Of a DNA stretch of 11,606 nucleotides, positions 1 through 6,580 are shown in pieces (the stretch's first letter is position 1; each line of letters opens with the position of its first letter). The notes under the pieces are model-generated. The model made no database searches. It saw only the letters and a program-made list of their open reading frames with translations, and had not been told where the DNA came from. The stretch is taken from the NCBI GenBank assembly GCA_959601025.1, contig CAUGOD010000055.1:1-11606 (forward strand). The letters run 5' to 3'. Position numbers and translations under genes: made by a program. This DNA is from an uncultured Oscillospiraceae bacterium (GTDB taxonomy: Bacteria; Bacillota; Clostridia; Oscillospirales; Acutalibacteraceae).

Positions 1-85
1 TCCTATTCGCTATTCTTTTGCTTATCTTTTGTCTCACATCATTGTAACACCTACAGCGGGAAGGAAAATGCCGGAGATCCCGGCC
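1..85. other. Upstream flank without a recognisable gene
   Basis: I see no coding region, RNA gene or clear repeat here. It is A/T-richer than the proS gene that follows and ends at the -35 box of the proS promoter. A TACAAT hexamer can be read on the - strand near position 50, but no convincing -35 partner accompanies it, so I do not call a divergent promoter. Confidence 0.4.
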
Positions 86-114
86 TTGACTTTGGCGGCG
101 GATTCCGCTATACT
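86..114 (+). promoter_or_regulatory. Sigma-A type promoter of the proS T-box transcript
   Basis: TTGACT (86-91) and TATACT (109-114) are separated by exactly 17 bases, close to the housekeeping consensus TTGACA-17-TATAAT. Transcription should begin near 121, about 30 bases before the first T-box helix. No other promoter is evident between here and proS. Confidence 0.85.
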
Positions 115-150
115 GAACAAAATCCCTTTTATACAATTCCATCATGACAA

Positions 151-420
151 CAGCGATGATAAGAAACAGTAAGCGTTCCGGACGGGCAGAGAGAAGGCGG
201 CGGGTGCGAGCCTTTCACGAAGGAACGCCGAACCCCTCTTTGAGCTGCGCCGCCGAACGCGTCCCATTATGCGGGCGCCGGTAAGCGACGCCGGGTTCTC
301 CCGTCACAGGGAAGGCTTCCCAGCAGGGGAGCGGAGCGCGGAATGGTTCCGAATTTAGGTGGTACCACGGACCGATCAGGTTCGCCCTAAGCCGTTGAAC
401 AGCGGCTTAGGGCGTTTTTT
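151..420 (+). promoter_or_regulatory. T-box riboswitch, proline-specific, controlling proS
   Basis: This leader senses uncharged tRNA and lets transcription continue into proS when charged tRNA-Pro is scarce. Stem I is visible: the base helix CAGC/GCTG (151-154 with 244-247), an AGTAA segment facing the specifier loop (168-172), an upper helix GCGTTCC/GGAACGC (173-179 with 222-228), and distal AGAGAG and GGGTGCGAGCC elements. The specifier loop reads CGAACCCCTC (229-238), offering CCC or CCT, both proline codons, which fits the downstream gene. The T-box sequence AGGTGGTACCACGG lies at 357-370 and would pair with the tRNA acceptor end. The terminator follows directly and competes with the antiterminator. 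The exact specifier register is inferred. Confidence 0.93.
383..420 (+). terminator. T-box attenuator terminator
   Basis: CGCCCTAAGCCG (383-394) pairs perfectly with CGGCTTAGGGCG (403-414). Two further pairs close a GAAC loop, and TTTTTT follows at 415-420. It is the default-off element of the T-box leader, 27 bases upstream of the proS start. Confidence 0.92.
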
Positions 421-447
421 ATTTTGAAGATAAGCGAGGGACAAGCG

Positions 448-2160
448 ATGAAACTGGAAAAGCTGGTAGGAGAGCGCTTTCGGGAAAGGCCGGCGGATTG
501 TGTGGTCGACAGCCATGCGCTGATGCTCCGAGGCGGATATATGAAGGGGGTGGCGAACGGAATCTATTCCTCCTATATGCCGCTTCGGCGGATCACCCGG
601 AAGATCGAGCAGATCATCCGGGAGGAAATGGACGCGGTGGACGGGCAGGAGGTCCAGTTCCCGGTGGTGATGCCGGCCTCCCTATGGCAGGAATCAGGAC
701 GGTACGAGAGCGTGGGAAGCGAGCTGCTCCGCTTCACCGACCGGAACGAAAGCTCAATGGTACTGGGGATGACGCACGAGGAGGCGGCCGTTCAGCTTGT
801 GCGGGAATACGGACAAAGCTACGCGAAATATCCCTTTATGATTTACCAAATCCAAACCAAATTCCGGGACGAGGCCCGGCCCCGGGCCGGATTGATCCGG
901 GTGAGGGAATTCACGATGAAGGACGCGTATTCCTTCCATATCTCGCAGGAGGATCTGGAGCAATATTATACGCGCTGCTTCCAGGCCTATGAACGAATAT
1001 TTGAGCGGGTGGGCCTACCCGAGGTTGTGGCGGTCGCCTCCGATTCCGGCATGATGGGGGGCAGCGTTTCCCATGAATTCATGCTGCTCACCCCGGCGGG
1101 GGAGGACTCCATCGCGCTGTGCCCGGAATGCGGCTACCGGGCCAATATGGAGGCGGCGGAAAGCCTCGTGCGTTCCCCGCGGGACGAGCGGTCGGAACCG
1201 TTGTCCCTTGTCCATACCCCCGATATCCACACGATCGAGGATATCTGCCGCTTCTTGGATTCCCCCCGGGAAAAGTCCTGCAAGGCGGTCGTTTACCAGA
1301 AAGACGGGGACGACGGGTATGTGGTGCTTTTTATCCGCGGCGATCTGGATGTGAACGAAACCAAGCTGACCGGTTTTCTTGGCTGTTCCGTCCGTCCCGC
1401 CGTCATTACGGCGGAATGCGGACTGCACGCGGGGTATATCGGGCCGGTGAACCTGGACGGGCCGTTTACCGTGCTGTTCGACCGGTCGCTGGAGGGGGCG
1501 AACAACCTTTCCTGCGGCGGCAACGCGGAAGAATACCACTACACCGGCCTGGATATGGCGCGGGATGTTCCATACGCCGCTTACCATGATTTCGCCAAGA
1601 TTGTGGAGGGCGGCGTCTGTCCCGGCTGCGGGAAACCCTCTGTCACGGTTTCCCGCGGAATCGAGGTGGGGAACATTTTCCAGCTCGGTACAAAATATAC
1701 GAAGGCGATGGGGATGACCTATCTGGATCGGGAGGGGAACGCGCAGTATCCGATTATGGGATGCTACGGTATCGGCGTGGGTCGTCTGGCTGCTTCGGTA
1801 TGCGAGGCGCGGCATGACGATTACGGGCCGGTTTGGCCAATGGCCATCGCGCCGTGGCAGGTCCACCTCTGCGCAATCCGGTCGGACGATCCGGCGGTGA
1901 GGGAATGCGCCGATTCCCTGTACGACGGACTGCAGAAGGCAGGGATCGAAGTGCTATACGACGACCGGACGGTGAGCGCCGGGGTGATGTTCTCGGATGC
2001 AGATCTGCTCGGCGTGCCGCTGCGGCTGGTGGCCAGCCCCCGCAACCAAAAGGAAAACTGCGTTGAGCTCGTCGCTCGGGATAAGAGCTTTTCCGAGAAA
2101 GTTCCTGTGGAATCGGCGCTGGAGGCGGTAAAGGAACGGATTGCCGCCATGCTGGGATAA
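448..2160 (+). CDS. proS: Prolyl-tRNA synthetase, bacterial type with editing insertion
   Basis: This cytosolic class II synthetase attaches proline to tRNA-Pro. At 570 residues it has the usual length of the bacterial ProS with an inserted editing domain. Class II motif 2 starts near residue 139 (TKFRDEARPRAGLIRVREF) and motif 3 near residue 438 (GCYGIGVGRL). Between them, roughly residues 225-400, lies the YbaK-like INS domain that clears mischarged Ala-tRNA-Pro, including a RGDLDVNETKL segment. Two CPxCG-type cysteine pairs flank the insertion. The C-terminal roughly 100 residues form the anticodon-binding domain. I choose ATG 448 because GCGAGGG sits 7 bases upstream. An in-frame TTG at 424 would place the start in the terminator U-tract with no ribosome binding site. 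The gene is monocistronic and controlled by the T-box leader. Confidence 0.97.
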   Translation: MKLEKLVGERFRERPADCVVDSHALMLRGGYMKGVANGIYSSYMPLRRITRKIEQIIREEMDAVDGQEVQFPVVMPASLWQESGRYESVGSELLRFTDRNESSMVLGMTHEEAAVQLVREYGQSYAKYPFMIYQIQTKFRDEARPRAGLIRVREFTMKDAYSFHISQEDLEQYYTRCFQAYERIFERVGLPEVVAVASDSGMMGGSVSHEFMLLTPAGEDSIALCPECGYRANMEAAESLVRSPRDERSEPLSLVHTPDIHTIEDICRFLDSPREKSCKAVVYQKDGDDGYVVLFIRGDLDVNETKLTGFLGCSVRPAVITAECGLHAGYIGPVNLDGPFTVLFDRSLEGANNLSCGGNAEEYHYTGLDMARDVPYAAYHDFAKIVEGGVCPGCGKPSVTVSRGIEVGNIFQLGTKYTKAMGMTYLDREGNAQYPIMGCYGIGVGRLAASVCEARHDDYGPVWPMAIAPWQVHLCAIRSDDPAVRECADSLYDGLQKAGIEVLYDDRTVSAGVMFSDADLLGVPLRLVASPRNQKENCVELVARDKSFSEKVPVESALEAVKERIAAMLG

Positions 2161-2242
2161 ACGCCGGCAGGGAAAACACAGTGGCGTTTTCCGTTTCGTC
2201 TCCGGATAACGTCGGCATAGCCTTTGGTCGGGCGGCTTTATC

Positions 2243-2254
2243 GTATCCGGATAC
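2243..2254. repeat. 12-bp perfect palindrome in the proS downstream spacer
   Basis: GTATCCGGATAC is fully self-complementary. It stands alone between proS and the strong terminator at 2282. A partial relative, TCCGGATAAC, occurs about 45 bases upstream. No function can be assigned from the sequence. Confidence 0.35.
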
Positions 2255-2281
2255 CGGCTTCTGCGATTGCAGAAATGTATT

Positions 2282-2327
2282 AAAAACACCGCACAAAGGG
2301 GATTCTCCCCCTTTGTGCGGTGTTTTT
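2282..2327. terminator. Strong, potentially bidirectional terminator after proS
   Basis: A perfect 20-bp stem joins AAAAACACCGCACAAAGGGG (2282-2301) to its complement (2308-2327) around a six-base loop. The A-tract on the left and T-tract on the right make it a possible intrinsic terminator in either direction. It closes proS, about 120 bases after the stop codon. Confidence 0.92.
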
Positions 2328-2431
2328 ACAGGAGAATGCTCGCCTTATCGCATAGGCGCTGTCGGTTTCGGGTATGGTTAACAGGGAGGGAAGGATTGGA
2401 AAGGGATAATAACGGAGCCACGGCGAAATTT

Positions 2432-2464
2432 TACAGAACTGTAGCAAATTGTTACAGTTCTGTT
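2432..2464. promoter_or_regulatory. Candidate operator: two TACAG-WW-CTGT dyads, 21 bases apart
   Basis: TACAGAACTGTA (2432-2443) is a palindrome apart from its two central bases. TACAGTTCTGTT (2453-2464) is nearly one. Together ACAGAACTGTA and TACAGTTCTGT form a perfect 11-bp inverted repeat with a 9-base spacer. The two centres are 21 bases apart, two helical turns, which suits two repressor dimers on one DNA face. The second site ends two bases before the -35 box of the LCP-like gene. The regulator is unknown. The half-site resembles TACA-type BlaI/CopY boxes only loosely. Confidence 0.55.
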
Positions 2465-2465
2465 G

Positions 2466-2495
2466 TTGGCGTATTCCTGCCGGTTCTGGTATACT
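2466..2495 (+). promoter_or_regulatory. Promoter of the LCP-like gene, extended -10
   Basis: TTGGCG (2466-2471) and TATACT (2490-2495) are 18 bases apart. TGG just before the -10 hexamer gives an extended -10 that would offset the weaker -35. Transcription would start near 2502, leaving a 5' leader of about 170 bases. Confidence 0.65.
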
Positions 2496-2574
2496 ATTCA
2501 TAAAACGGGCGACGTTTCGCTGAAAAAGCCCGGCGTCGAAGCCGATTGGCCGGCGCAGCATCGTAAGGGAGGAC

Positions 2575-2597
2575 CCAAGGCTGTTTTTGAGCCTTGG
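2575..2597 (+). promoter_or_regulatory. Hairpin in the leader of the LCP-like gene
   Basis: CCAAGGCT (2575-2582) and AGCCTTGG (2590-2597) form a perfect 8-bp stem around GTTTTTG. No T-run follows, so it is not an ordinary terminator. It could affect transcript stability or be incidental. The leader matches no riboswitch class I know. Confidence 0.35.
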
Positions 2598-2671
2598 AAT
2601 TTGCACCTTCCCGGCACAGCCGGAAACGGCGCGCATTCCCCGGCTTCTGCGAGAAAGGAAGGGTCACAACC

Positions 2672-3595
2672 ATGGCGCTTTTTGAAAAGAAAAGGAAGAA
2701 GGGGCGGGTCAGCAATGCGGTGGTGTTCCTGTTGGCCTTTATCCTGTTTTTAATCGTGTTCGGCGGCCTTTGTCTGTGGGCGGTGGTGAAAATCAATGAG
2801 GAGCGGCGGGCGAACAATTCCTCCGTTGCCAACGGCTTCGATTCCTCCAGCCAGGGAACGGATTTTGATGAGAGCGACGCCCGCAACCTGTTGATTATCA
2901 CCGTGGACAACGGAGCAGCGCAGGGTTTTGTGGCCGTGCGGGCCGATCCCGCCCGCGCCCGGATGGCGGCGGCAGCTTTTCCTCGGGATATGGTGGTGGA
3001 TTATGAGGTGAGCGAAATCCGACTGTTTGAGTTGTATGCTTCCAAGGGGGCGGTAGTGACGAAAACGGCGCTGGAAAAGACCAGCGGCGTGACCTTCGAT
3101 AATTACGCAGTTATCCGTTATGACAAGATCGCCGAGGCGGTGGATCACTTCGAACAGGGCTTGATTTTTGAACTGACCGAGAATCTGAATTACCAGGGGG
3201 ACGGGTTGTCCATTCGGCTGGATGGCGGCATGAGAACGCTGAGCGCTTCCCAGGTGGTGGACGTTCTTCGATATCCCTCGTGGCACGGGGGTCGCAAGCA
3301 GCGGGCGGACGTGCAGGCGCAGGTAACGGCCGCGCTGGTCAACCAATATTTGCGCGCCAGCCGGGCGGACAAGGCAGACGCGGATTTCAGCGCGCTGGTG
3401 AATCTGGTAAAGTCGGATATCCTTGTCTCCCATTACAACGCGGCGAAGCCGGGGCTGACCTATCTGGCTTCCCGGAATAACGGCGATCTCTGCCGGGTCC
3501 TTTCGGTGGAAGGGGAGTATCAGGGAAGCGGGGACGCGCTCCGCTTTTATGTGACCGACCGGGTGGCGGATAAACTGGAAGCGGCCTTCGGCTAG
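2672..3595 (+). CDS. Divergent LytR-CpsA-Psr (LCP)-like membrane protein
   Basis: LCP proteins transfer wall polymers from lipid carriers to peptidoglycan on the outer face of the membrane. This 307-residue protein has a basic cytoplasmic N-terminus (KKRKKGR), one membrane helix at about residues 15-40, a Ser/Asn-rich linker, then an LCP-like core. Recognisable parts are NLLIITVDN (first strand), FPRDMVV (from the SIPRDT motif), SGVTFDNYAVIRYD (GVxxDHYxxVDF-like), LSASQVVDVLRY (LdGeqALaYxR-like), and GGRKQRADVQAQV in place of the GDfgRxxRQ block. Several conserved Arg/Asp positions of active LCP enzymes look altered, so it may have a changed activity or be a non-catalytic paralogue. The start at 2672 has GAAAGGAAGG about 9 bases upstream. 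Earlier in-frame codons back to 2594 code for an unconvincing extension. Own promoter and terminator suggest a single-gene unit. Confidence 0.72.
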   Translation: MALFEKKRKKGRVSNAVVFLLAFILFLIVFGGLCLWAVVKINEERRANNSSVANGFDSSSQGTDFDESDARNLLIITVDNGAAQGFVAVRADPARARMAAAAFPRDMVVDYEVSEIRLFELYASKGAVVTKTALEKTSGVTFDNYAVIRYDKIAEAVDHFEQGLIFELTENLNYQGDGLSIRLDGGMRTLSASQVVDVLRYPSWHGGRKQRADVQAQVTAALVNQYLRASRADKADADFSALVNLVKSDILVSHYNAAKPGLTYLASRNNGDLCRVLSVEGEYQGSGDALRFYVTDRVADKLEAAFG

Positions 3596-3669
3596 TGGAA
3601 GAGCGGGTATAGACTGAGTATAGATGGATAGATGCGTATTGGATAATCGCCATAAAAACCGGGCGCTGT

Positions 3670-3695
3670 CCGCCGTCAAGTTTGGCGGCGGTTTT
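3670..3695 (+). terminator. Probable terminator of the LCP-like gene
   Basis: CCGCCGTCA (3670-3678) pairs with TGGCGGCGG (3683-3691), with one G-T wobble, around a four-base loop. Only four T follow, so strength is uncertain. It lies 75 bases after the stop codon. Confidence 0.65.
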
Positions 3696-3728
3696 CTGCA
3701 GGAGCCGGTGCTAATCCGAGTCGAAATG

Positions 3729-3737
3729 TGTTAAAAT
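3729..3737 (+). promoter_or_regulatory. Possible extended -10 promoter of the transglutaminase-like gene
   Basis: TGTTAAAAT fits an extended -10 element (TG-N-TAAAAT), but no good -35 hexamer lies upstream. A 9-bp inverted repeat, TTCCGGAGG/CCTCCGGAA (3747-3755 with 3767-3775), would sit at the start of this transcript and has no T-tract. The leader would be about 115 bases long. Confidence 0.4.
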
Positions 3738-3859
3738 GATAAGGGATTCCGGAGGACGCCGTTCCGCCTCCGGAAGAAGAATCCTCACAGGAATGCCTCC
3801 AGCTTCGGCAGGCGGCAAATTGGAAGGCTTCCGAACAAAAGCCGGAGAGGAGAACGCCG

Positions 3860-5095
3860 TTGAAAAAACTTCTGGCCGCGCTGCTGGCGGGATCGCTGCT
3901 TATGCTATCCGGTTGTTCTTTGATTTTTCCGGGAACCGGGGAATCCTCGGGGGAGTCTTCGGAATCGGCTGCACCCGTCAGCCGCTATGAGGAAGAATAC
4001 CGCAGCGGCTGGTGTTATCAGCGGCTGAGCGCCCGTCTGCGAACCGGCTATGCCGAGGTGTATGCCGCGATACGGGATAATTTCGACCGCGACCAAACCG
4101 TGACGGTATCGGACAGCGCGCAGGGCACGGGAAAGCAGTATCTCGGCCTGCGGGTCGAGCTGTCCGAACCTCTCCACAGCCGGGAGGAAGCGGAAGAACT
4201 GTATACGGCGATTACCTGGGACAATCCCCGTTTTTTCTTTGTGGGGAACACCTACAGCTACGAGGGTTACCGCACAGGGGACGTCGATAATTACGACGTG
4301 TTCTGCCTGGTGTTTACCATGAACGCGCAGGAGAGGGCCGATGCCTCCCGCCGTTTGGAGGAGGCGGTGGACGAGTTGACCGCCTCTCTCCCGCAGGGCC
4401 AATTTGAGCGGGAGGCGTTCCTTCACGACCGTCTGGCGGAACGCTGTACTTATGAATCCCGTGCAACGGGGGAGGAGGAGCCGGCCGCGGTCTATCCCAC
4501 GGCATTTACCGCGTACGGCGCGCTGGTGGAGGGCCGCGCGGTGTGCGAGGGCTATTCTCGCGCCATGCAGCTCCTGCTTCATCGGGCGGGGCTGGAATGT
4601 ACGCTGGTCAGCGGTACCGATGAAAACCGCGTCTCGCATATGTGGAATATGGTGACGGTGGACGGACGAAATTATCACCTCGATCCGACCTGGGACGACA
4701 GCGGCGACCGTCTGAGCCATGCCTATTTCAACCTGACTACAGAAGAGATTCTCCGCACGCATACCATTGATACGGGCAACATTGGGGTGGATACCTGCAC
4801 TGCGACCGAATCCAATTATTACCGCCGCCAGGGATTGTTTCTCGAAACGGCGAAACGGGATGAAGTCGCCGCTGTAATCGCCTGGGAAGTGGCTCAGGGA
4901 GAGACGGCCATTGACTTGCGGTTTACGCCCTCTACCTTCGCCAGCGCCCGTCTGTTCGTCAATAACCACAGTCTGCTTGTCCAGAAGGTGAACGCTCTGC
5001 TGAGGCAGGAGGGATTGACCATGTGGGAGTATGAGGAATACGCGATCAACGAATTTTATCACACCATCGCGATCTACAAAAAGGCGGAGGGATAA
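3860..5095 (+). CDS. Transglutaminase-like (papain-fold) surface lipoprotein
   Basis: This 411-residue protein is predicted to be exported and anchored by a lipidated cysteine. A KKLLAALLAG signal segment ends in the lipobox LSGC with Cys19, followed by a Ser/Glu-rich linker. The C-terminal half carries the transglutaminase-like core: Cys229 in AVCEGYSRAMQLLL, His260 in SHMWNMV and Asp275 in HLDPTWDD form the expected triad. Such clostridial lipoproteins are usually called transglutaminase or protease-like. Whether this one cross-links, deamidates or cleaves, and what substrate it uses, cannot be told from sequence. The start is TTG, supported by GGAGAGGAG ending 7 bases upstream and by the signal peptide beginning there. 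It lies between its own promoter candidate and a strong terminator, so it appears monocistronic. It may work on the cell wall together with the LCP-like protein, which is inference from adjacency. Confidence 0.88.
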   Translation: MKKLLAALLAGSLLMLSGCSLIFPGTGESSGESSESAAPVSRYEEEYRSGWCYQRLSARLRTGYAEVYAAIRDNFDRDQTVTVSDSAQGTGKQYLGLRVELSEPLHSREEAEELYTAITWDNPRFFFVGNTYSYEGYRTGDVDNYDVFCLVFTMNAQERADASRRLEEAVDELTASLPQGQFEREAFLHDRLAERCTYESRATGEEEPAAVYPTAFTAYGALVEGRAVCEGYSRAMQLLLHRAGLECTLVSGTDENRVSHMWNMVTVDGRNYHLDPTWDDSGDRLSHAYFNLTTEEILRTHTIDTGNIGVDTCTATESNYYRRQGLFLETAKRDEVAAVIAWEVAQGETAIDLRFTPSTFASARLFVNNHSLLVQKVNALLRQEGLTMWEYEEYAINEFYHTIAIYKKAEG

Positions 5096-5169
5096 CCGTC
5101 CGCCGGGTTACGACCGATAATTTCTGTGTCGAATCCCCGCTGATATTCCGCGGGCGGAGAGGACATGCT

Positions 5170-5203
5170 ACAGGGCGCCCTCGAGAGACGGCGCCCTGTT
5201 TTT
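5170..5203 (+). terminator. Terminator of the transglutaminase-like gene
   Basis: ACAGGGCGCC (5170-5179) and GGCGCCCTGT (5190-5199) form a perfect 10-bp stem followed by a T-run. It marks the end of the G+C-rich part of the window. Confidence 0.9.
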
Positions 5204-5337
5204 ATGTCGCCAATGAGGCGGACCAGGAGAAGAAAAGAAACGTGTATTCCGTAAAAGCTCCTTTGTTTTGACAGGTGATCGGTGTAGGAGAAGGTCTGCG
5301 TGCTTATCGGAGTCCCTAAAATGGAGTATAAAAATAC

Positions 5338-5568
5338 GTGAAAAGAGAAACAGATATTGAGCAAGTGCGATTGATTGCCAGGATGCTGCTGATGAAGGAC
5401 GTCCACGAAACGAAATACTCGCCAAATGTTATACAGCATCCCATCATTTCTTACGGCGTTGTTATGCTGCCGGGAAAAAATGCAAAAGATTTCAGGGCGA
5501 TAGATATTACGCAGAATCGAGAAAATCGGCGGGCGTGGCAGAAAGCAGTGAGTGCAGCAATTCCATGA
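5338..5568 (+). CDS. Short hypothetical ORF, possibly the 5' half of a frameshifted gene
   Basis: This is a 76-residue reading frame starting at GTG, directly after an in-frame TAA (5329-5331). A weak GGAG lies 11 bases upstream. The N-terminus (IEQVRLIARMLLMKDV) reads like an amphipathic helix and GVVMLPGKNAKDFRAIDIT like strands, so it looks protein-like rather than a shadow. I do not recognise the family. A TTGACA hexamer at 5268-5273 has no matching -10 box. The frame runs into the next ORF, overlapping it by 17 bases in a different frame, so the two may be one gene broken by an indel near 5545-5565. Confidence 0.4.
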   Translation: MKRETDIEQVRLIARMLLMKDVHETKYSPNVIQHPIISYGVVMLPGKNAKDFRAIDITQNRENRRAWQKAVSAAIP

Positions 5569-5794
5569 AGGTCAAGTCGCGGTGTTCTTCAAGTGGGGAA
5601 TCCAATTTGATGAGAACCACCCTTATGAGATACCCGATCAGGGAAACCGGAAGGCGGAGTATGCCGTAAGGAAGGGTATCATGGACGGTATCGAACAAAA
5701 GGCGGCAAGAGCAGACGGCTCTATAAAATTCACAGAGGATAAGGATCAAATAGTACCACCTGAAAAGATACTACGGCGGAAAGGAACCTTTTAG
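5552..5794 (+). CDS. Short hypothetical ORF, possibly the 3' half of the preceding gene
   Basis: This is an 80-residue frame beginning at GTG directly behind a TGA (5549-5551), with no ribosome binding site worth the name. It contains QVAVFFKWGIQFDENHPYEI and a charged, helix-like C-terminal half. I do not recognise it. The lack of a proper start and the 17-base overlap with the upstream frame favour a frameshifted remnant over an independent gene. No terminator follows before the next promoter at 5875. Confidence 0.35.
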   Translation: MQQFHEGQVAVFFKWGIQFDENHPYEIPDQGNRKAEYAVRKGIMDGIEQKAARADGSIKFTEDKDQIVPPEKILRRKGTF

Positions 5795-5874
5795 CGTTAT
5801 TGCTATTTTTAGCAAAAAAATGAGTCAACACTGCACGGGCGTTCTGGCGCATAAAAATGGCAGAGGTGTAATTC

Positions 5875-5903
5875 TTGACATTACAACATGGGGTTTATAT
5901 AAT
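5875..5903 (+). promoter_or_regulatory. Consensus promoter of the Rrf2-type regulator gene, with TTACAAC operator element
   Basis: TTGACA (5875-5880) and TATAAT (5898-5903) are both perfect consensus and exactly 17 bases apart. TTACAAC (5881-5887) follows the -35 box without a gap. The same arrangement recurs in the promoter of the next gene, so this element is a likely binding site for the regulator itself (autoregulation). A looser second half, GTTATCGTAAT, lies at 5905-5915. Confidence 0.88.
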
Positions 5904-5942
5904 AGTTATCGTAATTTCAATTGGCATGTGAGGATGACTGCA

Positions 5943-6383
5943 ATGCAGATTTCAAGCAGATTTACGATAGCGATACACATTTTTTCTTGTATTAATACTT
6001 TTGAAAAAGATAACAAAATCACCAGTGATTTTTTAGCGGGAAGTGTCAATGTTAACCCTGTTATCATTCGCAAGATATTGTTGCAGCTAAAGTCTGCAGG
6101 CCTTGTTAATGTACAAAGAGGCAGCGGCGGCGCATCCATCGCTAAACCATTGGATCAGATCACGTTTCTCGATATCTATAATGCAGTCGAGTGCATCGAC
6201 AACGGCGAGCTTTTTCACTTCCATGAAAACTCTAATCAGGAATGTCCTGTAGGACGAAATATCCACCGCATTCTCGATGATAAACTGCAGCAGGTTCAGA
6301 AAGCAATGGAGTGTGAAATGAAAAAGATTACCATTGCAGATGTAATCCGCGATACGCAAAAATATATTCAGGGAGAAACATAA
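5943..6383 (+). CDS. Rrf2-family transcription regulator, YwnA-like
   Basis: This 146-residue DNA-binding regulator has a winged helix-turn-helix over about residues 3-66. The recognition region is NPVIIRKILLQLKSAGLVNV and the wing contains RGSGGA. The C-terminal half holds NQECPVGRNIHRIL and a long charged helix, as in the Bacillus YwnA group. Cysteines are at 16, 84, 101 and 124. The three-cysteine iron-sulfur signature of IscR/NsrR is absent, so redox sensing, if any, would use single cysteines such as Cys101. I choose ATG 5943, with GTGAGG nine bases upstream, because the frame upstream (to 5820) contains the promoter itself. YwnA and YwnB genes are neighbours in Bacillus too, and a YwnB-like gene follows here. 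Confidence 0.9.
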   Translation: MQISSRFTIAIHIFSCINTFEKDNKITSDFLAGSVNVNPVIIRKILLQLKSAGLVNVQRGSGGASIAKPLDQITFLDIYNAVECIDNGELFHFHENSNQECPVGRNIHRILDDKLQQVQKAMECEMKKITIADVIRDTQKYIQGET

Positions 6384-6404
6384 GCATAGCGTGTGTATTG
6401 AAAG

Positions 6405-6448
6405 GCAGCCATATGCCCTTAATAAGAAGGGATATATGGCTGCTTTTT
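6405..6448 (+). terminator. Terminator of the Rrf2-type regulator gene
   Basis: GCAGCCATAT (6405-6414) pairs with ATATGGCTGC (6434-6443). After a small internal mismatch, CCCTT pairs with AAGGG, closing an AATAAG loop. TTTTT follows. It separates the regulator transcript from the next promoter. Confidence 0.9.
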
Positions 6449-6493
6449 GCTCTAATCCCCAACAAAAAATTTTTTAAAAAACAGATGTAACTA

Positions 6494-6522
6494 TTGACGT
6501 TACAACCGGAATGTGATATACT
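6494..6522 (+). promoter_or_regulatory. Promoter of the YwnB-like gene, with TTACAAC element after the -35
   Basis: TTGACG (6494-6499) and TATACT (6517-6522) are 17 bases apart, and TGA before the -10 gives an extended -10. TTACAAC (6500-6506) occupies the same position relative to the -35 box as in the regulator promoter. Transcription should start near 6529, inside the inverted repeat described next. Confidence 0.87.
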
Positions 6523-6523
6523 C

Positions 6524-6550
6524 TTGTTGTAATGGGGAAGATTACAACAA
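6524..6550. promoter_or_regulatory. Candidate Rrf2 operator over the transcription start
   Basis: TTGTTGTAAT (6524-6533) and ATTACAACAA (6541-6550) are a perfect 10-bp inverted repeat with a 7-base spacer GGGGAAG. The repeat covers the expected start point. The half-site ATTACAAC matches the TTACAAC elements in the spacers of this promoter and of the regulator promoter. I infer it is bound by the Rrf2-type protein encoded upstream. Confidence 0.7.
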
Positions 6551-6580
6551 TTCGAAGCTTTATTTATGGAGGTATTCATT

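Noticed and set aside
424..447. In-frame TTG as an earlier proS start
   Set aside because: It overlaps the tail of the T-box terminator and has no ribosome binding site; ATG 448 has a well-placed GCGAGGG.
1015..1866. Long open frame on the - strand inside proS
   Set aside because: It is a shadow caused by the G+C-rich codon pattern of proS; its translation is low-complexity and has no motif.
2594..2671. Earlier ATG for the LCP-like gene
   Set aside because: The extra 26 residues are basic and unstructured with no family match, and a strong ribosome binding site precedes ATG 2672.
3905..5062. Long open frame on the - strand inside the transglutaminase-like gene
   Set aside because: It lies wholly opposite a gene with a clear lipobox and catalytic triad, and its own translation shows no domain.
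5268..5273. TTGACA as a promoter for the short ORFs
   Set aside because: No -10-like hexamer lies 16-18 bases downstream.
5820..5942. N-terminal extension of the Rrf2-type regulator
   Set aside because: It would contain the consensus promoter; the family N-terminus MQISSRFTIA begins at 5943.
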